This document shows, piece after piece, positions 1 to 11,229 of a stretch of DNA of 64,000 bases. Origin of the DNA: an uncultured Desulfomonile sp. (GTDB taxonomy: Bacteria > Desulfobacterota > Desulfomonilia > Desulfomonilales > Desulfomonilaceae); contig CAJBEZ010000064.1 of the NCBI GenBank assembly GCA_903952205.1, positions 156,001 to 220,000 of the forward strand, read 5' to 3'. Below the pieces are notes generated by a model, which was given only the letters and a program-made list of their open reading frames with translations, ran no database searches and had not been told where the DNA came from. Numbering within the stretch: position 1 is the first letter of the stretch; each line of letters starts with the position of its first letter. A program made the translations under genes and the position numbers.

Positions 1-584
1 AACATACCGGAACACGACCCGCAGCCGGGACAGGCTTCATTTTCAAGATCCGCCAGTTTATCCGCGGACATTTTTCCGGCGGACACTTTACCTACTGCTT
101 CAAATACAGTTATAAGATCAGCTTTTTTACCTTCAAATCTTCCCGCCAGCATTGGCCCGCCACTTATGACTATTGATGGTAGATTGAGTCTCAGTGCGGC
201 CATCAACATTCCCGGCACAATCTTGTCGCAATTTGGTATTAACACAAGTCCGTCAAATGGATGCGCCCTAGCCATAATTTCTACGGAATCAGCTATTAAT
301 TCGCGTGACGCCAGGGAATATTTCATGCCTTCATGGCCCATGGCTAAACCATCGCAAACTCCTATTGTGGGAAATTCGAGTGGTGTTCCTCCGCACATTC
401 TTATACCAGCTTTGACGGCGTCAGCTATTTGGTCAAGGTGAATGTGGCCGGGAACCACCTCGTTAGCTGAATTGACCACTCCTATCAATGGCCGGACTAT
501 TTCCTCATCGGTTAATCCCATCGCTTTTAGCAGGGCCCTTGAAGGGGCCCTAACAACGCCTTTTTTCATTAAATCGCTTCGCAC
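1..584 (-). CDS. ilvD: Dihydroxy-acid dehydratase, N-terminal part (cut by window edge)
   Basis: The gene runs off the left edge, leaving about 194 N-terminal residues. IlvD dehydrates 2,3-dihydroxy acids to 2-keto acids in branched-chain amino-acid synthesis, using an Fe-S cluster. Visible family landmarks are the opening [31 protein letters not shown], the cluster-ligand stretch [19 protein letters not shown], and [11 protein letters not shown] at the truncated end. I start it at the GTG at 584, because GGAGGG lies four bases upstream and the family usually begins M-R-S-D. A later in-frame ATG would drop the conserved RSD. Identification is firm; the C-terminal half is not visible. Confidence 0.93.
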   Translation of the reverse strand, partial: MRSDLMKKGVVRAPSRALLKAMGLTDEEIVRPLIGVVNSANEVVPGHIHLDQIADAVKAGIRMCGGTPLEFPTIGVCDGLAMGHEGMKYSLASRELIADSVEIMARAHPFDGLVLIPNCDKIVPGMLMAALRLNLPSIVISGGPMLAGRFEGKKADLITVFEAVGKVSAGKMSADKLADLENEACPGCGSCSGM

Positions 585-640
585 TGAGCCCTCCAAGCCT
601 CTATATCAGTTCTTAGACAGCATTATAAATTTACCCGCAA

Positions 641-1855
641 TCAAGGTTTAAGGATCTTGTTTACCTTTGGAGCTTGAATTCGTTCATAAACAGGCAGTTC
701 TCCCAATAGAGGCCGTGCGTACATTTTAAATTCGTCTGTTACGTTATTCACGCCACGTATAAAACTGTCGGGCATACTTTTTGTTTCTTTTGCCACTTGT
801 TCCAAAGGTGTCAAATTATATCGAACACCATAATCTCCAACTCTTTCTATCGTAATAGAACCATCTGTCCGGTGCCAAGCCGCTATTTGAACAGCTCTTT
901 CACCAACCTCCCGCGCTTCATGGGCGTCAATAGTACTTACACATCCCAAGAACGATCGCTGCAGATATCCAAAAGTATCAGATCGAACTCTTTTAATCTT
1001 GAGGCGCTTTTTCACCAAATCAGCTAAAGCGTCACCTAAAGATGTGTTGCCGGACAACTGCACATTCCCATGAGCGTCCTTCTCAACCTCTTTCATCAAA
1101 CCAGTTATAACTGGTAGGCCACTTGTGTTTATTATCCCTTCGGATACTGCTACGACAACTCGACCAAATTCTGCGTAAGTGGCATCCACACTGGCTAAGA
1201 ATTCTTCAGAATCAAAAGCTTTTTCAGGCACATAAATTAGATGAGGACCATCGTCATGATATTTCCTTGCGAAAACTGACGCCGCTGTCAGGAAACCTGC
1301 GTGCCTTCCCATTACTACGCCAATATACACACCTGGAAGAGAGCGATTATCCAGATTGACTCCCATAAAGGCCTGGGCTACAAATTTAGCGGCTGACCCA
1401 TATCCTGGGCAATGATCAGTAACTCTAAGGTCATTATCAATAGTTTTGGGAATATGGGTGACTCGTAATTCGTATCCCGCTTCCATGGCAAATTTGTTTA
1501 CAATACGGCATGTCTCGGCTGAATCGTTTCCTCCAATATAAAAAAAATAATGAACACCATGAGCTTTGCAAACATCAAATATTCTTTTGCAGAACTCTTC
1601 ATCGGGCTTGACTCTTGTGCTTCTTATACCGGCGCCGGGTGTGAGCGCTACCATTTCAAGGTTGTGTCGTGTGGCTTCAGTCAGATTAACAAATTCTTCG
1701 TTTACAAGTCCTTCAACTCCACGAAACGCGCCGTAAAATTGAGTGATATTTGGATACTGTCTGGCCTGCAAAACGGCCCCTACTAAAGATTCGTTTATTA
1801 CTGCGGTCGGTCCCCCTCCCATAGCAATTATTGCCTTGCCTGTTAATTTTTCCAT
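641..1855 (-). CDS. pfp: 6-phosphofructokinase, pyrophosphate-dependent type
   Basis: This 404-residue protein phosphorylates fructose 6-phosphate, most likely with PPi. G108-G-N-D-S112 sits at the phosphoryl-donor site, and PKTIDND at 136-142 has Lys where ATP enzymes have Gly. Asp111 and Lys137 are the residues that mark PPi-using enzymes in this family. The metal-binding Asp of the usual GGD is Asn here (N110), as in some long PPi-PFK clades. The ATG at 1855 has AGGAG upstream. It is divergent from the mvhD-metVF operon across 243 AT-rich bases that must hold both promoters. PPi use is inferred from these residues. Confidence 0.88.
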   Translation of the reverse strand: MEKLTGKAIIAMGGGPTAVINESLVGAVLQARQYPNITQFYGAFRGVEGLVNEEFVNLTEATRHNLEMVALTPGAGIRSTRVKPDEEFCKRIFDVCKAHGVHYFFYIGGNDSAETCRIVNKFAMEAGYELRVTHIPKTIDNDLRVTDHCPGYGSAAKFVAQAFMGVNLDNRSLPGVYIGVVMGRHAGFLTAASVFARKYHDDGPHLIYVPEKAFDSEEFLASVDATYAEFGRVVVAVSEGIINTSGLPVITGLMKEVEKDAHGNVQLSGNTSLGDALADLVKKRLKIKRVRSDTFGYLQRSFLGCVSTIDAHEAREVGERAVQIAAWHRTDGSITIERVGDYGVRYNLTPLEQVAKETKSMPDSFIRGVNNVTDEFKMYARPLLGELPVYERIQAPKVNKILKP

Positions 1856-2098
1856 TTTGTCTCTCCTGGAACAGTATTTCTTTTGAATTGATCGATATAT
1901 TGAATACGCTGCTACAATTTAACTTTACGAAAATATATTTTACCATAAAATTATTGGTGGATGAAGGTCGAAGGGAACCACTTCAAAAAATCATTGTCTT
2001 AATCACGTTACTAAACTTGAAAAAATTTGATTATTGGTCTAAATTGCAATTTGCGCCCTTCTATTTTTCATTTTTGAAAAAACCGGGAGTCAATAGTC

Positions 2099-2536
2099 AT
2101 GTCAGATTTTGAGCCTATAGTAGTGGCCTTCTGCTGCCATTATTGCGCCTATGGCGCTGCGGATTTAGCAGGAAGTATGCGCTTGGAATATCCTCCAAAT
2201 ATTCGTGTAATCCGTCTCCCATGTACTGGTAAAGTAACTCCTGCTTTTCTACTACGAGCTTTTGAAAAAGGAGCGGATGGGGTGTATGTGGCAGGATGTT
2301 TGGAGGGGGACTGTCATTTTATTCAAGGAAATCTAGTGGCCAAACCACGAGTTAATTATACCAAGAAACTTATTCAAGAAGTGGGACTCGAACCGGAGAG
2401 ACTGGAAATGTTCAATATGAGCGCTGCCATGGGACCTAGATTTGCAGAAGTGGCTCGCGAGTTTGTAGAGCGAATCAGGCAACTTGGCCCCAGCCCATTG
2501 AATAAAAATTATCGAGTTCAAAGTAGCGCTGCTTAA
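2099..2536 (+). CDS. mvhD: MvhD/HdrD-partner type iron-sulfur electron-transfer subunit
   Basis: A 145-residue protein of the family known as methyl-viologen-reducing hydrogenase delta subunit, a small Fe-S carrier that passes electrons between a catalytic partner and HdrA. Visible Cys residues are FCCHYC near residues 12-15, the single Cys in LPCTGKV, and CLEGDC around residue 69; these match the family pattern. GGGAG lies nine bases before the ATG. It heads an operon with the MetV-like and MetF genes (gaps of 45 bases, then an overlap). It therefore probably connects methylene-THF reductase to a heterodisulfide-reductase-like flavin module, as proposed for acetogens. No hdrABC lies in the window. 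Confidence 0.88.
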   Translation: MSDFEPIVVAFCCHYCAYGAADLAGSMRLEYPPNIRVIRLPCTGKVTPAFLLRAFEKGADGVYVAGCLEGDCHFIQGNLVAKPRVNYTKKLIQEVGLEPERLEMFNMSAAMGPRFAEVAREFVERIRQLGPSPLNKNYRVQSSAA

Positions 2537-2581
2537 TGAATAGCCTGTTTTAGTTTCTTAACGTCCTATTGGAGGCTTGAG

Positions 2582-3250
2582 ATGGTTATAGGTGAAAGAA
2601 AACCCTTCGATGAAATAATGAAAATGTTGGAGGGGCTACAAAAAATCTCCGTCATGGGTTGTGGCGGTTGCGTAACCGTATGTCTCACCGGGGGCCAAGA
2701 TGAGGTGCGGGTCCTATCAAGCCAAATAAGAATGGCTCGAGACAAAGAAGGTAACCCGATCGAAATTATAGAAAAAACCCTTGAGAGACAATGTGATCCG
2801 GAGTATGTGGAACTGGCCGCTCCCGTCGCGCCGGATGTCGAAGCGGTATTGTCTATGGCTTGCGGCGTAGGTGTCCAGTTTATGGCTGAGAGGTATAAAG
2901 ACCTTCCGATATATCCTGCTTTGAACACCACTTTTGTGGGTGGATCTAAGAAAGAAGGTTATTATGTTGAAAGGTGCCAGACATGTGGCGCATGTAAACT
3001 TTATTATACCGGCGGCATTTGTCCGATAGCCAGGTGTTCCAAGAGTCTTCTAAACGGTCCTTGCGGAGGATCAACCAACGGAAAATGTGAAATTGATCCG
3101 GAAGTGGATTGCGCATGGCAGCTTATATTGGATCGTTTAAAATCACTCAACCAAATGGATCGCTATTCAGAGATAATGCCAATAAATGACTGGCGAACCA
3201 ATAGAGATGGGGGCCCTCGTAAGATGATCAGGGAGGATTTTCAAAGATGA
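2582..3250 (+). CDS. metV: MetV-like methylenetetrahydrofolate reductase partner (Cys-rich C-terminal domain protein)
   Basis: 222 residues in the MTHFR C-terminal/zinc-finger-like family, the accessory subunit that accompanies MetF in Wood-Ljungdahl organisms. Cys clusters are visible as VMGCGGCVTVC near residues 25-33 and as CQTCGACKLYY, GGICPIARC and LNGPCGG between about 136 and 165. These suit Fe-S clusters rather than a single zinc. GGAGG sits six bases before the ATG. The stop overlaps the metF start (ATGA), so the two are translationally coupled. The role is inferred from family and position: it probably carries electrons between MvhD/Hdr and the MetF flavin. Confidence 0.82.
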   Translation: MVIGERKPFDEIMKMLEGLQKISVMGCGGCVTVCLTGGQDEVRVLSSQIRMARDKEGNPIEIIEKTLERQCDPEYVELAAPVAPDVEAVLSMACGVGVQFMAERYKDLPIYPALNTTFVGGSKKEGYYVERCQTCGACKLYYTGGICPIARCSKSLLNGPCGGSTNGKCEIDPEVDCAWQLILDRLKSLNQMDRYSEIMPINDWRTNRDGGPRKMIREDFQR

Positions 3251-4182
3251 GTGAGGAATTGAAATCAGGCAGCAGACTCGAGAAAATCTTAAGGTCTGGA
3301 AAATTTGCTGTAACAGGCGAATGTGGTCCCCCCCGCGGAGCAGATCCTGAAGTAATTCACAAAAAATGCAGTCTATTAAAAGACAAAGCTGACGCTTTTA
3401 ATATAACCGATAACCAAACTTCAGTTGTTCGTATGTCCTCTATTTCTTCCGCTGTAATCATGATGCAGCAGGGCTTGGAACCTGTTATGCAAATGGTATG
3501 TCGCGACAGAAATAGAATAGCCATTCAAAGTGATATCCTTGGTGGAGCTGCGCTGGGAATAAAAAACATGCTGTGTCTGTCCGGTGATCATCAAAAATTC
3601 GGAGATCATCCTCAGGCTAAAAATGTCTTTGATCTAGATTCTATTCAGCTCATAAACACTGTAAAGACCATGAGAGACGATGGTAAATTCCTCAGTGGAG
3701 AGGATATAAAAGGGGCTCCTAAATTATTCATTGGAGCTGCTGAAAATCCTTTTGCAGATCCTTTTGAGATTCGCGCACCGAGGCTAGGCAAGAAAGTAGC
3801 GGCCGGCGTTGATTTCATTCAAACTCAATGTATCTTTAACCTCAGTAAGTTTGAACTTTGGATGAAACAGGTTGTAGATATGGGATTGCATGAAAAAGTT
3901 TTTATTCTTGGCGGGGTAACCCCGTTCAAGAGTTTCGGGATGGCTAGATATATGGCTAACAATGTTCCAGGAATGGACGTCCCTGATGAACTCCTACAGA
4001 GAATGAAAAACACTCCTAAGGAAAAACAGGCTGAAGAAGGAATAACAATAGCAGTTGAAACCATTAAAAAACTGCAGGAAATTAAGGGTATAGCAGGTGT
4101 TCATATAATGGCTATTGAATGGGAAGAAAAGGTGGGTGAACTTGCCGATAAAGCCGGCCTTTTACCTAGACCGGTTCTTTAA
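3247..4182 (+). CDS. metF: 5,10-methylenetetrahydrofolate reductase
   Basis: 311 residues of the FAD-containing TIM-barrel MTHFR family, interconverting methylene-THF and methyl-THF. Landmarks include VTGECGPPRGADPE near residue 22, FNITDNQTSVVRMS, the flavin-region LCLSGDHQKFGDHPQAKNV, and FIQTQCIFNLSKFELWM. Its start overlaps the metV stop by four bases. The protein has no NAD(P)H-binding extension. Together with the linked metV and mvhD, this suggests ferredoxin or bifurcating electron transfer instead of the enteric NADH type. A strong hairpin follows directly. Confidence 0.92.
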   Translation: MSEELKSGSRLEKILRSGKFAVTGECGPPRGADPEVIHKKCSLLKDKADAFNITDNQTSVVRMSSISSAVIMMQQGLEPVMQMVCRDRNRIAIQSDILGGAALGIKNMLCLSGDHQKFGDHPQAKNVFDLDSIQLINTVKTMRDDGKFLSGEDIKGAPKLFIGAAENPFADPFEIRAPRLGKKVAAGVDFIQTQCIFNLSKFELWMKQVVDMGLHEKVFILGGVTPFKSFGMARYMANNVPGMDVPDELLQRMKNTPKEKQAEEGITIAVETIKKLQEIKGIAGVHIMAIEWEEKVGELADKAGLLPRPVL

Positions 4183-4210
4183 GATCTTCCTATAACGTCT
4201 TTGTTTTAAG

Positions 4211-4250
4211 AAAGCGGACTGATCAAAGTTTATCAGCCCGCTTTTTTTAT
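4211..4250 (+). terminator. Rho-independent terminator after metF
   Basis: AAAGCGGaCTGAT pairs with ATCAGcCCGCTTT around a short AT loop, with one A/C mismatch, and is followed by seven T. It lies between the convergent metF and gyrB. The A residues at the left foot would give a U-run on the other strand, so it may also serve gyrB. Confidence 0.85.
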
Positions 4251-4262
4251 TTAGTAACTTTA

Positions 4263-6707
<2,445 letters not shown>

Positions 6708-6743
6708 TTAGATACAAATTTCCTGTTTTTAATCTCGATTATT

Positions 6744-7841
6744 TTATCTACGCATCGGCATCACTATACTGAAATAGTTCAAATCTTTTCCTGCTGTAAA
6801 CTTCAGTGGGGCTCCTTCTTTGAAATATTCGATGGTTATATTTTCAGAATCCAAATTTGAAATAGCCTCGATAAAATAGCTGACATTAATAATTAATTCT
6901 ATTTCCTCTTCTCCTGAATAATCCAATTCCATAATATCACTTGCGGCCCCTAGATCAGGATGATTTACACTAAATTCTATTTGATTTTTAGTTATTTTAA
7001 TATTTACGCCCTTGTTTCTATCGGAAGTTAAAATTGACATTCTTTTCAGAGATTGTAACAGTAGGTTTCTTTTGGAAATAATTGTTCTAGTCTTCTCACC
7101 AGGCAATACTCTCGTGTAATCCGGATAATCCCCTTCTATCAATCTTATAGTCATTATGCCTTTTTCAGTTTTTACGAATAAATTTTTCGATTCAAACCCT
7201 ATTTCCGCCTTGTCTCTTTGTCCTTCCAGTAGTCTTTTAAGTTCCATGAGACCCTTTTTGGGAACTATTACTTTTGAAACAAGTGGCATATTTATCTCTT
7301 CGTCTATTAGAGCTAGACGATGTCCATCAGTAGCCACAAATCTCGTTTTATTTTCAATCTTCTCAATCAATATACCATTAAGATTGAATCTGGAATCATC
7401 ATTGGATGATGCAAAAAGAGTCTTTTCCAGCATGTGTAAAAGTTTATCACACGATATTTCACTTGTTTCCACCACTTCCGGGTTAGACCATGCTGGAAAA
7501 TCAGCAGGATCCATACCAGCAAGATTGAACGATGATCGTCCAGAGATAATTTTAACTCTAAATCTCTCTTCTAGTTCAACTTTAACTAATCCAGGAGTGA
7601 GTTCTTTAACAATTTCAAGAAACTTTCTGGCTGGTAAAGTAGCTAACCCATCTGAAGAGTTGGAACAAGTGTAACGAACTTTTATACCTACCTCTAAATC
7701 AGTTGCTGTCATATATAGAAAAGAATCCTTAATTTCGATCAACGTATGGGTAAGAATAGGTAAAGGAGATCTTCTTTCAGTTATCGAAACAATCTTTGAC
7801 ATACCTTCAGTAAGTAGATCTCTATCGATTTCAAAAAACAT
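6744..7841 (-). CDS. dnaN: DNA polymerase III sliding clamp (beta subunit)
   Basis: 365 residues, the usual length for the three-domain beta clamp that tethers the replicase to DNA. Recognisable segments are PILTHTLIEIK near residue 27, FVATDGHRLALID around 173, the central IRLIEGDYPDYTRVLP, and the C-terminal IVMPMRR, which corresponds to the usual end of the clamp. The ATG at 7841 is preceded by AAGGAGATGATCC. It lies between dnaA and gyrB in the common bacterial order. Confidence 0.95.
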   Translation of the reverse strand: MFFEIDRDLLTEGMSKIVSITERRSPLPILTHTLIEIKDSFLYMTATDLEVGIKVRYTCSNSSDGLATLPARKFLEIVKELTPGLVKVELEERFRVKIISGRSSFNLAGMDPADFPAWSNPEVVETSEISCDKLLHMLEKTLFASSNDDSRFNLNGILIEKIENKTRFVATDGHRLALIDEEINMPLVSKVIVPKKGLMELKRLLEGQRDKAEIGFESKNLFVKTEKGIMTIRLIEGDYPDYTRVLPGEKTRTIISKRNLLLQSLKRMSILTSDRNKGVNIKITKNQIEFSVNHPDLGAASDIMELDYSGEEEIELIINVSYFIEAISNLDSENITIEYFKEGAPLKFTAGKDLNYFSIVMPMRR

Positions 7842-8058
7842 GGATCATCTCCTTAATTCTTAAGGTTTTTATATATATAAAATATTTAGTAGTAATCATA
7901 GGTCCTGTGAATATAGTGAAATTATGTTTTTTAACCTTTATATAAGCCGAAATATCTGTTGATAGAAAATAATGTAGTTCTGTAAGAAATTTGTTAATAA
8001 CTTGAGAATTTTATACATCAACATTCTTTCCACAGTTTTTACTCAATTTCATAAATTG
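7842..8058. other. Candidate replication origin region between dnaA and dnaN
   Basis: This 217-base gap has no gene and is very AT-rich. It holds several near matches to the DnaA box TTATNCACA: TGTTAATAA at 7992-8000 (reverse of TTATTAACA, one mismatch), TGTTGATAG at 7957-7965 (reverse of CTATCAACA), CTTTCCACA at 8026-8034, and TTATACATC at 8011-8019. Two lie in each orientation. With dnaA, dnaN, gyrB and parAB clustered here, an origin is plausible. The boxes are imperfect, and strand-skew could not be measured. Confidence 0.4.
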
Positions 8059-9408
8059 TCAAATTTCCCTGATATCTTTCCTCAGAGCTTCAAGAACAGA
8101 TTTTAATGAGTTGTCGGTTTCTAAAATTTTTTCAATTTTCTTTGCGCCATAAATTACCGTTGAATGATCTTTACCTCCGAAGGCTGTTCCTATTTCAGGG
8201 TAAGAAAGATCAGTCAGATTTCTTGCCAGGTACATACCTACCTGTCTTGGAAGAGAATACATTTTGTGTTTCTTTTTTGATTTTAAATCAGAAGGTTTGA
8301 TGTTGAAGGCTTTGGAAACGTGAGTGATGATATCTTCAATTGTTATAGCTTTTGAGTTCCTGTGCAAAATTTCTCTCAGCGCCAATTTTGCCAAATCTAT
8401 AGATACTGGTATGCCCTGCAAAGAACTCATGGCTATGACGCGTATCAAATATCCAACAAGTTCTCTAATATTAGATTCTACCTGTGAGGCAAGAAAATAT
8501 GCTACATCATCAGGTAAATTGAAAGAATCCTCAAAGGCTTTTCTTTTCAGAATGGCAATCTTCGTTTCAAGATCAGGCCGGCCTATGTCGGCAATCAACC
8601 CCCAACTAAAACGAGATCGAAGTCTATGTTCCATATCTGAAATTTCGTTCGGAAATCTATCAGATGTAATAACTATCTGTTTTGAAGCTTCATAAATAGC
8701 ATTAAAAGTGTGGAAGAATTCCTCTTGAGTTCTTTCTTTTCCAGCAATGAACTGGATGTCATCAATCATTAACAAGTCAAGTTTACGATATTTATTTCTA
8801 AAATCTATCATTCTGTCAAATCGAAGGGCGTTAATCATCTCGTTTGTAAATTCTTCAGATGTTACAAAAGCAATATTTTTGGATCGGTCTTTAATTGCAA
8901 TATAATAACCTATGGAACTCATCAAGTGAGTTTTACCCAAACCCACACTTCCATAAATGAACAGAGGATTATAACTTCCACCGAGGTTTTCGGATACAGA
9001 TTTGGCTGCTGCGTGCGCAAATTGATTGCACGATCCTACCACGAAGCTTTCAAAAGTATATCTGGGATTAAGATTTCTTCTTCTAACAAGCTCATTGGTT
9101 TTAGGAGAAACTTGCTCAGATAAGTCAGTCGTGCTTAAATCATCAAAGGCGGGAATATTGAAAGAAATTTCGTCTCGACTTTTTATTTCTATAACAAAAT
9201 TATTGCCTGTTATTTCAAAAATTGTTTCAGATATTAGGTTAAGGTAATGATCTTTTATCCAACCAACAAAGAAATTATTAGGAGCTGTTAATGAAAGTTC
9301 TTTTTTAGAAATGCTCTGGCATGAAAGAGGAGACAACCAAGTGATAAAAGTGTGTTCGTTCACTTGATCTCGTAGTTTTTGAAGGCATTGATCCCAAATG
9401 TGTATCAT
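8059..9408 (-). CDS. dnaA: Chromosomal replication initiator DnaA
   Basis: 449 residues. Domain I opens with IWDQCLQKL. The linker is short. The AAA+ domain shows FVVGSCNQFAHAAA, Walker A GSVGLGKTHL near residue 155, Walker B LLMIDDIQFI, and the sensor region LRSRFSWGL. The domain IV helix-turn-helix carries the DnaA-box signature DHSTVIYGAKKI near the C-terminus. It melts the origin and loads the helicase. It is followed by the candidate origin and dnaN, and preceded by parB only 64 bases away. Confidence 0.96.
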   Translation of the reverse strand: MIHIWDQCLQKLRDQVNEHTFITWLSPLSCQSISKKELSLTAPNNFFVGWIKDHYLNLISETIFEITGNNFVIEIKSRDEISFNIPAFDDLSTTDLSEQVSPKTNELVRRRNLNPRYTFESFVVGSCNQFAHAAAKSVSENLGGSYNPLFIYGSVGLGKTHLMSSIGYYIAIKDRSKNIAFVTSEEFTNEMINALRFDRMIDFRNKYRKLDLLMIDDIQFIAGKERTQEEFFHTFNAIYEASKQIVITSDRFPNEISDMEHRLRSRFSWGLIADIGRPDLETKIAILKRKAFEDSFNLPDDVAYFLASQVESNIRELVGYLIRVIAMSSLQGIPVSIDLAKLALREILHRNSKAITIEDIITHVSKAFNIKPSDLKSKKKHKMYSLPRQVGMYLARNLTDLSYPEIGTAFGGKDHSTVIYGAKKIEKILETDNSLKSVLEALRKDIREI

Positions 9409-9472
9409 ATAAAAATTCTAACAAAATTAATAAGATATTATATTTTAAAAATAACATGTGATTAGCACTTTT

Positions 9473-10375
9473 TCAAGTTAATTCTTCTGAAACGCCAAGC
9501 ACATCCAAAAGGCGCATAAGTTGTTCCTGTGAGTAAAAATGGAGTTCTATACGACCGGAACCAATAATATTCTTCTTAATAGTTACCTTTGTTGAAAATT
9601 TTCTGGAAATTGCTTTTTCAATGTTATCCAAATGAATGTTGGAAGCTTTTTCATTTTGAGTAACATTTGAAAACTGTTTTTTCTTGAAATTTTGAACTAT
9701 ACGTTCCAAATCTCTAACTGATAGTTTTCTTCTTACAATTTTTTCAGATAATGATAACTGAGTTTCAATGTGATCAATAGCCAACAGGGTTCTTGCATGA
9801 CCCATAGATAACTCACGATTTCGCATACGAATTTTTATGGCATCCGGTAATTTTAGCAATCTCAAATGATTAGTTATGTCCGTTCTGTCTTTTCCCATAC
9901 GTGTAGCTAGAATTTCGTGAGTATATGAAAATTTCTGAATCAACATCTGATAAGCTTCAGCCGTTTCAAGTGGATTCAAGTCTTCTCTCTGAAGGTTTTC
10001 TATAAGGGCTATCTCTAAAGACTCTTTTTCAGTAACGTCTCTAATTATAACAGGGACCAACTCTAATTGCGCAATTATAGCTGCTCGCCACCTTCTTTCA
10101 CCAGCCACTATTTCATAAGATAAATCACCTAAGCTTCTAACAATTATTGGTTGGATAAGACCAATTTCCTTCAGAGAAGAAGCTAATTCATTAAGGTTAT
10201 CATTGTTGAAATTCTGCCTAGGTTGGTTGCGATTAGGTCGAATACATTCCACCGAAACTAATTTTGTATGAAGGGTATGCCCGTCCGCATATTCATCCAA
10301 AATTGAAGGAATTAAGGCGTCAAGCCCTAAACCTAAGGCGTTTCTTTTTTTAACTGTTTCTTTCATCTTTAGCAT
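9473..10375 (-). CDS. parB: Chromosome-partitioning protein ParB (Spo0J family)
   Basis: About 300 residues. The N-terminal GLGLDALIPS, the CTP-binding/ParB core AGERRWRAAI, ALIENLQREDLNPLETAEAY, the helix-turn-helix LATRMGKDRTDITNHLRLL, and a C-terminal dimerisation region are all visible. ParB spreads from parS and drives segregation with ParA. I start at the ATG at 10375, since GGGAG lies seven bases upstream. The longer in-frame reading at 10393 has no such site. The start lies inside the end of parA, so the pair is coupled. No parS-like TGTTTCACGTGAAACA was noticed nearby. Confidence 0.93.
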   Translation of the reverse strand: MLKMKETVKKRNALGLGLDALIPSILDEYADGHTLHTKLVSVECIRPNRNQPRQNFNNDNLNELASSLKEIGLIQPIIVRSLGDLSYEIVAGERRWRAAIIAQLELVPVIIRDVTEKESLEIALIENLQREDLNPLETAEAYQMLIQKFSYTHEILATRMGKDRTDITNHLRLLKLPDAIKIRMRNRELSMGHARTLLAIDHIETQLSLSEKIVRRKLSVRDLERIVQNFKKKQFSNVTQNEKASNIHLDNIEKAISRKFSTKVTIKKNIIGSGRIELHFYSQEQLMRLLDVLGVSEELT

Positions 10376-11126
10376 CCAAAATCTCCCTGGCAAGCGCTAA
10401 ATAACGGGAGGCCCCTGTAGATGTTGGATCATAAATCAAAACAGGCTTACCAAAGCTAGGGGCTTCTGAAAGTCTTACATTTCTAGGAATAATAGTTTGA
10501 AAAACTTTATCTCCAAGATTTTGCCTTACATTGTCTACAACCTGATGACAAATATTGTTTCTGGAATCGAACATAGTTAATATAAAGCCCTTAATCATCA
10601 GATTTTTATTATAAGTAAGTTTGATTTTCTGAATAGTTCTTAATAATGAACTTACGCCTTCGAGGGCATAATATTCACACTGAATAGGAATAAGCACTGA
10701 TTGAGCCGCCACCAAAGTATTTAGAGTTAAGAATCCAAGAGATGGTGGAGAATCAATCAGTAAATAATCGTAATCAGCTTCTACGGTCTTAATTAATTTC
10801 GAGAGAAAGCCTTCTCTATCACCTAAATTGGCTAACTCGACTTCAGCTCCTATCAGGTCCTGAGAAGACGGAATAATTGAAAACCCATTGATTTCCGTAT
10901 TTCTGATGACTGATTTTGGGTCAAAATGACCAATTAAAGCCTGATAAATAGAGGGTTCATCGCGTTGTACACGAATTCCCACACCTGTAGAAGCGTTAGC
11001 TTGAGGATCCATATCAATGAGCAAAGTCTTTAAGCCGGCCACGGCAAAACACGCAGAAATATTAACAGCTGTAGTAGTTTTTCCAACACCACCTTTTTGA
11101 TTACATATACAGATAACGTGTGCCAT
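10350..11126 (-). CDS. parA: Chromosome-partitioning ATPase ParA (Soj family)
   Basis: 258 residues with the deviant Walker A box ICNQKGGVGKTTTAVN at the start, IDMDPQANAS (A'), and DYDYLLIDSPPSLGFLTLN (Walker B) near residue 115. This is the length and architecture of chromosomal, not plasmid, ParA. It forms ATP-dependent dimers on DNA and moves ParB-origin complexes. Its 3' end overlaps parB. It lies 103 bases downstream of rsmG on the same strand. Confidence 0.95.
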   Translation of the reverse strand: MAHVICICNQKGGVGKTTTAVNISACFAVAGLKTLLIDMDPQANASTGVGIRVQRDEPSIYQALIGHFDPKSVIRNTEINGFSIIPSSQDLIGAEVELANLGDREGFLSKLIKTVEADYDYLLIDSPPSLGFLTLNTLVAAQSVLIPIQCEYYALEGVSSLLRTIQKIKLTYNKNLMIKGFILTMFDSRNNICHQVVDNVRQNLGDKVFQTIIPRNVRLSEAPSFGKPVLIYDPTSTGASRYLALAREILDAKDERNS

Positions 11127-11229
11127 GATGAAACATCCACAATATATTGTGTCGGTGCACCAATATCATAAAAACCAAATTTTAGACAATCTAAAAAGAA
11201 GAAGAATTTTGCGGCCGAACAGCGAAAAA

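Noticed and set aside
7156-7674. 172-codon open frame on the plus strand
   Set aside because: It lies entirely antisense to dnaN, has no ribosome site and reads as low-complexity Ser/Leu sequence; it is a mirror of the real gene.
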